Shown in pieces: positions 7,472 to 15,527 of a stretch of 33,158 bases of DNA (positions are counted from its first letter, which is position 1; the number at the start of each line of letters is the position of its first letter). Source of the DNA: Tateyamaria pelophila (GTDB lineage Bacteria > Pseudomonadota > Alphaproteobacteria > Rhodobacterales > Rhodobacteraceae). The notes beneath the pieces are model-generated. The model did not search any database. It was not told the origin of the DNA and was given only the letters and a program-made list of their open reading frames with translations. The translations under genes and the position numbers were made by a program. The stretch is taken from the NCBI RefSeq assembly GCF_019966495.1, contig NZ_JAIMIA010000052.1:1-33158 (forward strand), read 5' to 3'.

Positions 7472-9225
7472 TTGCTGCGCTCCTTCCGGGTCAGATAAAA
7501 TAGATCTCGATTATCGGGGAATCCGATGAAACGGGGTATGATCGTACCGCCCCGTACTTTCTTCTCAATCAGCGCCATTCCGGGAAGCAGATGTTCGACA
7601 TGCACCCTACCGCCCTGCGGAACATATAGGGCTAGATAGGTATGTTCGAGCGCGTTCATATCCAACAGCATCGCATAGCTACAGCCATATGCCTGAAATG
7701 TCCGCGCCATGGCAGACGGTGTGGCCGATGAAAAATATCCGTAAATCAAATAGTCACGCCCGTCATTCGCAACCATACAGGCCCCGGCGCGCAGGGTGCG
7801 CAGCTCGGCTTTGGCGGACCCGGACCAGTTGCCGCCACCCCAGCTCGTGACACGGTCGCCCGGCATTGGCTGGTCCGTGGCCGGGTCCGTTTCCACTAGG
7901 GGGACGCCGTTCTGCCGCGCAAACCGGATGCGGGGCAGCAAAACATTGTCCTCTTCCGTCCAAGTTTTCATGCCGATGCTACCGTCAGTCAGCCCATATA
8001 ACGTCGAAAGGCCCGGCTGCAGTTTGCTCAGGATCACGCCTTTTTCGATGAATCCGTAGTGGTGCCCAAGATTGTAGGTTGCCATATCGCCGAATTTGAA
8101 AGCCCCGTGCTGACGCTTGAACCCACCTGTAAAAGTTGCGATGGCGTTGCTGGCAATAACTGGGTTCACCATACCCAGCGTCACCAGTGGCCTGACAGTA
8201 TCAATTCCGTCTGGCCCAGGTAGACCGCGCGGCCTGACCGATCCCGGTGGGCGCGACGACCAGCCAAGCGCCGGGTGATCCGTGCCCACGGCATAGCCAA
8301 TGTCAAACAAACTCATGTCAAAGGCGGTCATATATCCGGTGGCCTTGGCTTCGACACCATCGAGACGGTTCGCGCCGGGGGCTTGCAGGATTTCGTTGCT
8401 GATCGCGCGAGGTTGGAATGTGCTGGCAAATACCCCCTCCAGACCCGCGATCGGGTACCATTGGCCGATTGTCATCTGCCCGGGACCGGCACCCTCAATG
8501 CCCAGTGTGAGCAGAGTCGAAATGACCCGCTGTTCACTTGGCGGAACCTTGCCCCGCATCGGAGTCGGCCCATATGCTGGCGCGTTAGTGCCTCCCGTGC
8601 CAACGGTTTCGCTGGTCTCGAGTTCTGAGTCCTTAAAAAACGTGTCGCGCACGAACCGAACGATCGACTCTCCACCCCAAACATTGTCACGCAGGAAATC
8701 GGTAGTGGCTTCGATATTTGTCCTCGAACCGGTTACAGGGTTGCGCAAAAAGAGCTTGCCGTCGCAAATCGGAGCGTAGGCCAGTCCGGTCTTACTTGCG
8801 ACTTTCAACTCCTTTTCATCCGCAGCCCAAGGCGCACAGTGCGTAATATCCGCCTTTGTCGCGATCTCAATCTCAGGCGCGGGCCCAGTATTAAACATAA
8901 GCGTTTGAAGTGCGGGGGACGGGTTCTCGATATGGTAGCTCTCGGGTTTACCGTCCGGATCCGTGCGCAGTTCCAGCAGGAACCAAGCGCCCACGGCCGG
9001 GTTTGTGGATATCCAGGTCAGATGACGGCCTGTCGCGGCGACTTGCGCGGTTTGCGTCTTGCGAAAAAGCTGCAGGTCCAGAACGGACTTGGCACTTATC
9101 GCGTCATAGGCGTCGCGCTGTTCTCGCAGAGTTTCCGAGGTTTGCGCGATCGCTGCAGACATGTATAGCCCAAGCCCGAAGCCAACTCCGATTAGAACAG
9201 ACTTTGATTTGGTCATGATATGCAT
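7468..9225 (-). CDS. Large secreted protein with phosphodiester-glycosidase-like C-terminus (tentative)
   Basis: With the ATG at 9225 the protein has 585 residues; it follows a GGGGAGAGAG ribosome binding site. An extended open frame to 9348 runs into the upstream SDR gene and is unlikely to be used. The N-terminus MHIMTKSKSVLIGVGFGLGL is a signal peptide ending near AAIAQ. The middle is rich in Gly, Pro and Asn with no motif I recognise. The last third (GACMVANDGRDYLIYGYFSS, then YGCSYAMLLDMNALEHTYLA) recalls the end of NAGPA-type phosphodiester glycosidase domains, where an LDGGGS-like turn occurs. The match is weak and from memory. It lies between the SDR gene (20-base gap) and the SUMF1-fold gene (ATGA overlap), so a joint role in processing a periplasmic or surface glycan is plausible. 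Confidence 0.6.
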   Translation of the reverse strand: MHIMTKSKSVLIGVGFGLGLYMSAAIAQTSETLREQRDAYDAISAKSVLDLQLFRKTQTAQVAATGRHLTWISTNPAVGAWFLLELRTDPDGKPESYHIENPSPALQTLMFNTGPAPEIEIATKADITHCAPWAADEKELKVASKTGLAYAPICDGKLFLRNPVTGSRTNIEATTDFLRDNVWGGESIVRFVRDTFFKDSELETSETVGTGGTNAPAYGPTPMRGKVPPSEQRVISTLLTLGIEGAGPGQMTIGQWYPIAGLEGVFASTFQPRAISNEILQAPGANRLDGVEAKATGYMTAFDMSLFDIGYAVGTDHPALGWSSRPPGSVRPRGLPGPDGIDTVRPLVTLGMVNPVIASNAIATFTGGFKRQHGAFKFGDMATYNLGHHYGFIEKGVILSKLQPGLSTLYGLTDGSIGMKTWTEEDNVLLPRIRFARQNGVPLVETDPATDQPMPGDRVTSWGGGNWSGSAKAELRTLRAGACMVANDGRDYLIYGYFSSATPSAMARTFQAYGCSYAMLLDMNALEHTYLALYVPQGGRVHVEHLLPGMALIEKKVRGGTIIPRFIGFPDNRDLFYLTRKERSK

Positions 9226-9245
9226 GGCTCTCTCCCCCTCTGGCG

Positions 9246-10304
9246 TCACATGAAGAACCGGACCAGCGCCAGCGCTCCCTTCTTCCAGGGCACGCGGTGA
9301 GTGACTCCGGCATGAGTTGAAATGGTCGAGAGGTTTTTCAGATACCACTCATAGTTGCGGATCAGTGCTTCTTCGTTGGAATATTTAGGCGCAAACCCCA
9401 GCCGTTCAGTAAGCCGGTCAATGCTAACGAAACTGTCTTTTGATGCGGTTTCGTAAATCCATTTGTAGAGGGGTGACAGATGCAGTGCCTCCAGCACCCG
9501 CAGGGTCCAGATTGCAGGTGCGGCAGGCACTCCGATGATGCGTTTGCCATGGCCCGCCCGGTCTAGTACGGCCTGAAAACTCTGGCGCAGTGACCCAAAT
9601 CGCTCGGCTCCAACGTTGAAAGTGTCGTTTGCGATCTCCGGCGGATTTGTCGCGCAAAGATACACAGCCTGGCTCAAATCCTCGACATCCAACAATTGAT
9701 AGAGGTTGTCACCGGATCCCAGAACCGGGAAATTATGCCCGTTGCTGGCAAAATCATATAGTAATTCAAACGCGCCCAGCCGTTCGGGGCCAACAAAGCT
9801 CTTGGGGCGCAGAATCGGCAGGAGCAATCCTTTGTCGCGATACTCAGCACAAAGATGCTCAGCTTGAACCTTGGATTCCCCATAAGGTCCAACACCGACC
9901 ATTGGGTCGCTTTCAACGAGCGGATGATGATCTGGGATCCCGTAGACTGCCGTACTGGAAATATGGATGAACCGGTCAATCCCGCGGTCCTGAGAGGCCT
10001 GTAGCATCAGCTGGGTGCCGTCGACATTGGTCGACATGATCTCTGCTTGGTCAGCCAAAGGCAACGCAGCGGCGCAGTGGACAACAGTATCAATCCCCTC
10101 GAACGCCACATCATGCAAGGTAGTGTCCCGGATGTCGCCCTGAAGTACGGATATCTGATCTGCTTCAGGATAAGTGAACGGAGCGATATCATAGCTTCGT
10201 ACCTCATGCCCTTTGTCCAGTAGATACCGAACAAGGTTAATGCCCATGAAGCCAGCTCCGCCTGTAACCAGAAATCGCATGTTTGTCATATCTCTTACGT
10301 GCAT
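9246..10304 (-). CDS. NAD-dependent epimerase/dehydratase (extended SDR)
   Basis: Extended short-chain dehydrogenases of this type act on nucleotide-activated sugars in the cytoplasm. The Rossmann signature VTGGAGFMG is near the N-terminus, DIRDT follows as the adenine-binding acidic patch, and [11 protein letters not shown] is the NNAG-equivalent. The active-site YGESK (YxxxK) appears in the middle with SSTAVYG before it. Length (352 residues) is normal. The start is uncertain: ATG codons at 10304, 10289 and 10280 are all possible, the first having an AGGG-type site five bases upstream. It opens a leftward three-gene unit with two secreted proteins and is divergent from the HAD-UbiA gene, so they probably share a control region at 10305-10481. 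The substrate cannot be inferred from sequence alone. Confidence 0.85.
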   Translation of the reverse strand: MHVRDMTNMRFLVTGGAGFMGINLVRYLLDKGHEVRSYDIAPFTYPEADQISVLQGDIRDTTLHDVAFEGIDTVVHCAAALPLADQAEIMSTNVDGTQLMLQASQDRGIDRFIHISSTAVYGIPDHHPLVESDPMVGVGPYGESKVQAEHLCAEYRDKGLLLPILRPKSFVGPERLGAFELLYDFASNGHNFPVLGSGDNLYQLLDVEDLSQAVYLCATNPPEIANDTFNVGAERFGSLRQSFQAVLDRAGHGKRIIGVPAAPAIWTLRVLEALHLSPLYKWIYETASKDSFVSIDRLTERLGFAPKYSNEEALIRNYEWYLKNLSTISTHAGVTHRVPWKKGALALVRFFM

Positions 10305-10481
10305 TTTTGCCCTGAAGCAGGACGCATTAGCTCGATCACAAAGGTAAAAAATTCGCCTGATGTTGCATATGATCTACATCAATGATGATAAAGCAATTTC
10401 CCGGCAATCTCACAGAAAAGGTAAAGGTGAGCGATATTGGCCTGGGTGGCGGAGTCCGGCAGCGAGCACCGACGGAGCAAG

Positions 10482-11915
10482 ATGCAAACCACCCCCAATC
10501 AGATGAACGACGCTGACGTTGCCTTGGTTCTGGATGTGGACGGAACCCTTCTGCGAACAGACCTGCTCTACGAATCCTTCTGGGCTGCGCTGGGGAGTGA
10601 TTTAGCGGCGACACTTTTCGCCGCTGCCGTCAACTGGCAACGACCTGAACGGTTGAAGCAGGCTCTGATCAATATCGCACGTCCGCGCATAAGTTTGTTG
10701 CCGGTACGCGACGCATTGCTCGCTCCGGCACGAGAAGCGGTGGAAGCGGGTCGCTCGGTGCATCTTGTCTCGGGGTCAAATCAGGAATTGGTCGATGAAC
10801 TGGCCAGCTTTTTAGAACTTCCTGGTCCTCATTTTGGTTCGGATATTGATCGAAACCTGACCGCTGCAACCAAGGCGGCTTTTCTGAAGCACCAGTTTGG
10901 TGAAGGTGGATATGACTACGCCGGGAATGCGCATGCCGATCTGAAGTCCTGGGCTGGTGCACGAAAAATCATCGCAGTGAACCCTAACTCCGCGCTGACA
11001 AAAGAAATCGAAGCGCTGGTCAAACCCGTTGAAACTATTGCGGATGACTGGGGGATATCAGACGTTATTCGCGAAATCCGACCGCATCAATGGACAAAAA
11101 ACCTTCTTCTCTTTGTACCATTTCTGGCCAGTCATGATATTAATACCGCGTCCTTTCTGGCTGTCTGCCTTGCGGCGGTGGCTCTTAGCCTTGGGGCATC
11201 CTCAATCTATATTCTGAATGATCTGCTTGATCTTGAGGCGGACCGAAGCCACCCGGAAAAACGGTTCCGTCCAATTGCTTCAGGAACACTGCCAATCGCG
11301 GCCGCGATGCGCGTCAGTGTCTTGCTGGCATTTGCTGCCGTCTTGCTGGCATTCAGTGTCAGCCCTCAGGTCGCGCAGCTTACGCTGGCCTACATGGCGG
11401 GAAGCCTGTCATATTCTTTATGGCTAAAGAAGCGGCGCTGGCTGGATTTAATCGCATTAACAGGCCTGTTCCTGCTCCGTATGCTGACCGGCGCTGTTGC
11501 AGCCCACGCAGGAGTAACTTGCTTATTGCTGGCTCTGGGTTTTGCTGTATTTTTCACACTTGCTTGCGTGAAGCGGTTGACCGCGCTCATTCGCATGCAC
11601 CAGCGAGATTACCTGCCAGGTCGCGGGTATTCCTTCCATGACCTGATCTCTCTGAAAAATGCAGCCTATACCAGCACTGCCCTCTCCGGGCTGGTCTTCC
11701 TGGCCTATATTCGGGACGAACATGCCTCAGGGCTCTACTCTGCGCCAGTTCTGGCTTCGGTGGCGGCTTTGCCGCTGATGATGTGGTTGTTCCGAATGGT
11801 TCGGCTCAGTATTGCGGGCCGCGAGGATTATGATCCTGTTCGCTTCATGCTCCATGACCGCATCGGACTGCTGCTTTTGGGGATTGGCCTAGCGCTAATG
11901 GTGCTAGCCGTCTGA
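10482..11915 (+). CDS. HAD phosphatase-UbiA prenyltransferase fusion, decaprenyl-phosphate phosphoribosyltransferase-like
   Basis: The 477-residue protein joins two domains. Residues 1-190 are a HAD hydrolase: LVLDVDGTLL (catalytic D18 and D20), a VSGS motif II and a C-terminal acidic region. From about residue 210 a polytopic UbiA domain begins with IREIRPHQWTKNLLLFVP, a signature I associate with decaprenyl-phosphate phosphoribosyltransferases of the Rv3806c type. The magnesium-diphosphate motif NDLLDLEADR (N246, D247, D250, D254) follows, and a second Asp site (WLDLI, D322) lies further on. Such enzymes transfer phosphoribose from PRPP to polyprenyl phosphate. The HAD part could remove the 5-phosphate, a step done by a separate enzyme in mycobacteria; this is inference. 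The ATG at 10482 has GGAG upstream; a TTG at 10437 is an alternative. The 3' end overlaps the convergent GtrA gene by 12 bases. Confidence 0.85.
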   Translation: MQTTPNQMNDADVALVLDVDGTLLRTDLLYESFWAALGSDLAATLFAAAVNWQRPERLKQALINIARPRISLLPVRDALLAPAREAVEAGRSVHLVSGSNQELVDELASFLELPGPHFGSDIDRNLTAATKAAFLKHQFGEGGYDYAGNAHADLKSWAGARKIIAVNPNSALTKEIEALVKPVETIADDWGISDVIREIRPHQWTKNLLLFVPFLASHDINTASFLAVCLAAVALSLGASSIYILNDLLDLEADRSHPEKRFRPIASGTLPIAAAMRVSVLLAFAAVLLAFSVSPQVAQLTLAYMAGSLSYSLWLKKRRWLDLIALTGLFLLRMLTGAVAAHAGVTCLLLALGFAVFFTLACVKRLTALIRMHQRDYLPGRGYSFHDLISLKNAAYTSTALSGLVFLAYIRDEHASGLYSAPVLASVAALPLMMWLFRMVRLSIAGREDYDPVRFMLHDRIGLLLLGIGLALMVLAV

Positions 11916-12338
11916 GGTTTGTTTGTTCGACGAATTAGCTTGGTCAAAGACAAAGCGATAGTCGAGATTATATTTGATCACGTAGCCAACAGTCAGTCCC
12001 AGCACCGCGCCGATTTCGCGCATGCTCTGGGTATTCCCGATCAGCCAGAAAAGGGTTTCGCTTCCCCAGAATATTACCGTCGTGCAGACTCCGGTCAGAG
12101 TGTAGAGGCCGAACTTCCGGGTTTCATCCCGGAGCTTCCTGCTGTCGTCAAAGAAGACCCACCGCTTGTCGAGAACGAACTTCACGACCAGCCCCACTAA
12201 TGTGCCTGCCATCAAGGCCTGAACGTACCAGCCTTCTGTGCCCTCAAGGACAAGGCGCTGAACAGCAAGATTAGCAAATGTTGCTACAATCGCAAAAGCA
12301 GCATACCGGATGACAAGTTGTCGGAACGTCAAATGCAA
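11904..12338 (-). CDS. GtrA-family four-helix membrane protein
   Basis: GtrA proteins are small inner-membrane proteins linked to flipping or supplying polyprenyl-phosphate-linked sugars. Four hydrophobic segments are visible: IRYAAFAIVATFANLAVQRL, VQALMAGTLVGLVVKFVLD, FGLYTLTGVCTTVIFWGSET and EIGAVLGLTVGYVIKYNLDY. The family hallmark KFVLDKRWVF and the late YNLDYRFVF block are present. The start is uncertain because the frame has no ATG. I chose the TTG at 12338, about ten bases after GGAG, which fits the usual family length; the frame is open to 12425. It converges with and overlaps the HAD-UbiA gene. In mycobacteria a GtrA protein (Rv3789) works in the decaprenyl-phospho-arabinose pathway, so the pairing is meaningful. 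Confidence 0.82.
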   Translation of the reverse strand: MHLTFRQLVIRYAAFAIVATFANLAVQRLVLEGTEGWYVQALMAGTLVGLVVKFVLDKRWVFFDDSRKLRDETRKFGLYTLTGVCTTVIFWGSETLFWLIGNTQSMREIGAVLGLTVGYVIKYNLDYRFVFDQANSSNKQTSDG

Positions 12339-12425
12339 AAAGACGTGTCTCCAAGACTTCGATGATAGGACTAATTTGCTTACATATAGAAACCGCTGGA
12401 TGTCCAAGCAGATAAGGTGTCTCAA

Positions 12426-12782
12426 TTTCTCGAGATGAGCAAACCAAACTCGTAACGCAATTTCAAGACCGCCATAGAACTCACCCGACTGGCGGCGGTG
12501 ATTGGTAGTGGCTTCAAGAATCCATGCTGCGCTGGCATAAGTCGGAAAAGTCCGCAGACTGACGTTTCAGCCGAAGAAATGCTGCGCTGTGCACGAACGG
12601 CAGGAATGACGGGCCGCACCGCAGCATTCAAGATCACTGTTGGACGTCGGCAATGGGCCGGGCACGTCGAGAACCGCGACCATGACCCGCGACTTTGCAA
12701 AGGTCGCTATCTGCGCATTGCCGCCCCACGACCAAGACGCTGCCACCTCGCGTAGTTCCACTCGGCGACGGATGCGCGTCGT
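12426..12782. other. No gene recognised; junction between host genes and prophage-derived DNA
   Basis: I find no convincing reading frame or RNA gene here. Composition shifts from the moderate G+C of the GtrA side to the higher G+C of the methyltransferase side. If the phage-derived segment has a left boundary inside the window it is probably in this stretch, but I see no attachment repeat or tRNA gene that would fix it. Confidence 0.35.
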
Positions 12783-14078
12783 TCACGCTCCTGAGGACTC
12801 TCCTCGGGCATCTTGGAGTTGCTCGAAACTCTCCCCACTAACTTCCAGCACTGCCGCCTCGCCAGTGAACGCCTGCCACCGCTCGACCGCCACATCAACA
12901 TAGGCCGGGTTCAACTCGATGCCGTAACAGGCCCGGCCTGTGGTCTCTGCCGCGATCAGCGTGGTCCCAGATCCCATGAAGGGCTCGTAGACCGCCTGCC
13001 CGGGGCTCGAGTTGTTCTCAATCGGCCGACGCATACATTCCACAGGTTTCTGAGTCCCGTGTACCGTCTTGGCATCCTGATCCTTGCTCGGGATCTGCCA
13101 CAGCGTTGTCTGCTTGCGATCGCCCGCCCAATGTCCCTTGCCGGTCTTTTTGACAGCATACCAGGCCGGCTCATGTTGCCAGTGATAATCACCCCGGCTG
13201 AGCACCAGCCGCTCCTTGGCCCAGATGATCTGTGACCGGATGTTGAAGCCCGCCGCCTCAAGGCTTTCCGCAACCTCTGCCGCATGTAATGCGCCGTGCC
13301 AAACATAGGCAACATCACCGGGGAACAGCGCCCAGGCTTCGCGCCAGTCGGCGCGGTCATCATTCAGCACCTTGCCCGTGCGTTTGGTTTTGGCAGCCCC
13401 TGCCTGATTGCGCCAGCCCGGGTCATATTCCACACCGTAGGGTGGATCTGTCACCATCAGCAGAGGCTTCACACCTTTCAGCACTTTCTCCACATCTGTG
13501 GCCACTGTGCTGTCGCCGCAGAGCAGCCGATGCGGGCCCAGCACCCAGACATCCCCCGGCCGCGTCACCGGGGTTTCAGGTACCTCCGGCACATCGTCAG
13601 GATCGGTCAGCCCGCCGGTTGTATCAAGCAGTGCATCGGGCAAGAGTTCCGCCAGATCATCAGCGCTGAAGCCGATCAGTGACATATCCTCGATCCCGAA
13701 ATCTGCGCGCAGCTCGCCCAACTCAAGGCGCAGCATTTCCGGATCCCATTCGGCGATCTCGGCCAGCCGGTTATCGGCCAGGGTGTAGAGCCGCCGGTCC
13801 TCTTCTGACCAGCCACGCGCCACCATCACCGGGACCTCGGCCAGCCCCAGCTGCAGCGCTGCCATCAAGCGGCCATGGCCTGCGATGATCGTGCCATCCT
13901 CGGCCACCAGCATCGGAATGGTGAAGCCGAACCGCTCCATGGACGCCGCGATCTGGTCGATCTGGTCCGGCGGATGCTGTCGAGCATTTTTTGCGTAGGG
14001 CACAAGATCGGCCACTTGCCACATCTCGACCTGCGCCGCAGGCCAGGCCTGCGGGTTGATTTTGGATTGTGCTGTCAT
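12783..14078 (-). CDS. ParB-nuclease/DNA methyltransferase fusion
   Basis: The 431-residue protein starts with a ParB/Srx-like domain: LVPYAKNARQHPPDQIDQIA near residues 25-44 and the GHGR box at 67-70. A DNA methyltransferase follows, with motif IV DPPY at 211-214 and the AdoMet-binding PFMGSGTT at 366-373. Motif IV preceding motif I marks the beta-class order of N6-adenine or N4-cytosine methyltransferases. Such fusions are common in phages, where they modify the phage genome against host restriction. No restriction partner is adjacent. The ATG at 14078 follows AGGATTCCG; the frame is open upstream through a 12-base poly-G run on its strand (14105-14116), which lies 27 bases before the start. 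It is the last recognised phage gene on the left. Confidence 0.9.
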   Translation of the reverse strand: MTAQSKINPQAWPAAQVEMWQVADLVPYAKNARQHPPDQIDQIAASMERFGFTIPMLVAEDGTIIAGHGRLMAALQLGLAEVPVMVARGWSEEDRRLYTLADNRLAEIAEWDPEMLRLELGELRADFGIEDMSLIGFSADDLAELLPDALLDTTGGLTDPDDVPEVPETPVTRPGDVWVLGPHRLLCGDSTVATDVEKVLKGVKPLLMVTDPPYGVEYDPGWRNQAGAAKTKRTGKVLNDDRADWREAWALFPGDVAYVWHGALHAAEVAESLEAAGFNIRSQIIWAKERLVLSRGDYHWQHEPAWYAVKKTGKGHWAGDRKQTTLWQIPSKDQDAKTVHGTQKPVECMRRPIENNSSPGQAVYEPFMGSGTTLIAAETTGRACYGIELNPAYVDVAVERWQAFTGEAAVLEVSGESFEQLQDARGESSGA

Positions 14079-14104
14079 CGGAATCCTGCCGGGCACGAGC
14101 CACG

Positions 14105-14310
14105 CCCCCCCCCCCCGCTGAAACGAAACGAACCGCAGGGGGTCATTTCGTTTCGCGAGGTGGCGAAAGCCCATTTTTTATTGGGGTTTGGCGCGTTTTG
14201 AGGGGGCTTAAACTGCGCGAAACGAAGTGGATTTAGGGGGGGGTCATTTCGCCAATTCGGGACCTAAGCCCCTGATTTCATTGGGGGAGACCCCCGCTGA
14301 AACGAAGCGA
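14105..14310. repeat. Repeat-rich leader with poly-C run and CCCGCTGAAACGAA copies
   Basis: A 12-base C run (14105-14116) is followed by CCCGCTGAAACGAA (14114-14127), which recurs at 14293-14306. CGAAACGAA (14124-14132) can pair with TTCGTTTCG (14147-14155) as a 9-bp stem over a 14-base loop. GGGGGTCATTTCG-type words occur at about 14138-14150 and 14238-14250. The rest of 14079-14557 shows no gene. The structure suggests repeated, possibly recombination-derived, leader sequence of the methyltransferase gene. Confidence 0.6.
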
Positions 14311-14557
14311 AATGGGTTTTTGAAAGAAGAAAAAACGCTCATATATCGCGAGGCGGCGCCCCCGCGTAAGACAGCGCGTCAGAAGGGACCCAAGGGGGGG
14401 GGCCTGTCGGTTTCCTCGTACGCGCCTTGGTGCGCTGATTTGCCTCTTGACGATACTTTTATACCCCTCGCGAATCACTGTCCAACAAAAAAATCATCGT
14501 TTGTGTTTTTTCTTTCATTCCGTTGAACCAGCGGGATTTTCTTGTCTCACGCGCCGC

Positions 14558-15091
14558 TCAGACGTCCAAGAGACGCGCGATCTGACGCGTGGCCTCGGCC
14601 AGCACGTCTGGTTGTGCCGCCTCGAAAGCGTCGCGTGTCGCGTCCTGCACCATCTCCTTCGGGATTGCCGGGCCGAACATCTTCTTGATCGGCAGGCGCG
14701 CCCTGCCCTCACGCACGAAGGCGTTGTTGGAGAGCGAGCCCACGAGGAAAGCGCCATCGAAGCGCTGCCAGCGCCCCCAGGGTTTGGCCCGCACACCGTA
14801 GGCGAACTGCCGTGGGCTGAAATGCGACAGGCCCAAATAGTCGCCGCGCGCTTCGATGGTATAGGTCAGGTTGGAGAAACTCGAGCGGATGGCCCGCGTC
14901 TCGCGGTTGATCAGCGCGGCCTTTGCACCGGTCTGGTGTCGCAGGGCACGGCGCACCTGAGTGCGGACCTTGTTGCCCTCGCTGTTGAGCGCGCGGTTGA
15001 AAGCGCGCGTTGCCGCCTGTTCTCCGAGTCGGGCAACGGCAGCTTCGAAGTGAATGCGGGTCTGATCAAGATCGCGGATGATGACATTCAC
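14558..15091 (-). CDS. Phage minor tail protein Z-like protein
   Basis: The 177-residue protein resembles the minor tail protein Z / tail completion family. It has the long N-terminal helix with a run RAFNRALNSEGNKVRTQVRR and a stretch about retained function on assembly (RETRAIRSSFSNLTYTIEAR). The C-terminal region contains VGSLSNNAFVREG and LPIKKMFGPAIPKE, also typical. The GTG at 15091 is chosen because GGGAGG sits eight bases upstream; the frame opens at 15118. It is the only structural gene in the window and is separated from the methyltransferase by a repeat-rich gap, so it is probably a leftover from a lost late operon. Confidence 0.75.
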   Translation of the reverse strand: MNVIIRDLDQTRIHFEAAVARLGEQAATRAFNRALNSEGNKVRTQVRRALRHQTGAKAALINRETRAIRSSFSNLTYTIEARGDYLGLSHFSPRQFAYGVRAKPWGRWQRFDGAFLVGSLSNNAFVREGRARLPIKKMFGPAIPKEMVQDATRDAFEAAQPDVLAEATRQIARLLDV

Positions 15092-15172
15092 AGCCCCTGC
15101 CTCCCACGCGCACGACACCGAGTATATCGTTTATATACCCCTGGAAAATTTATCTGTCTCGCCTTCCGATGT

Positions 15173-15201
15173 CCCGCTGAAAAGTGTCCCGCTGGAACGA
15201 A
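15173..15201. repeat. Two further CCCGCTGAAA-type repeat copies upstream of the tail gene
   Basis: CCCGCTGAAAAG starts at 15173 and CCCGCTGGAACGAA spans 15188-15201. They match the copies at 14114 and 14293 in the same orientation. The repeats therefore flank the tail-protein gene on both sides. Confidence 0.6.
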
Positions 15202-15241
15202 AGGGGTTGACAGGACCGTCGTCGTGCAACCGCCCCGCGCA

Positions 15242-15352
15242 TCACACCGTCTGCTCAATCACACATGCCATAGACCGCCTGCACGGCAGACGGCGACCGC
15301 TGAGCCGCCAGACGATCACAGCGTGCCCAGAATATCTGGCCGATGTATCGAT
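15242..15352 (-). pseudogene. 3' remnant of a second DUF6362-like gene
   Basis: Read leftward, 15319-15245 encodes AVIVWRLSGRRLPCRRSM followed by eight residues and a TGA at 15242-15244. This lines up without gaps to the last 26 residues of the intact DUF6362 protein at 16569-16994, with 15 identities by eye. Homology fades upstream of about 15352 (SARYSGH against the SAANRRHEYG region). The L,D-transpeptidase gene lies between the two copies. The divergence argues for a remnant of a related prophage rather than a fresh duplication. Confidence 0.75.
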
Positions 15353-15527
15353 GATACCTACACGCGTTTCCTGGGGCCAAAGCGCGCATTTTAGCCAATG
15401 GAAAAAATGTTCGAGAGTCAGATCAGATCATGTTCCAATGTACCAATAAGCCGTTAGCTTGGTATCGATCAGCATGGCACGCGTTTCTCCGCCGGGCATG
15501 CCGCTTCATTGAGGATGTGGATATCGG

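Noticed and set aside
14447-15394. 315-codon plus-strand open frame
   Set aside because: It lies antisense to the tail-protein gene and the DUF6362 remnant, lacks a ribosome binding site and has no recognisable domain; high G+C makes long antisense frames common.
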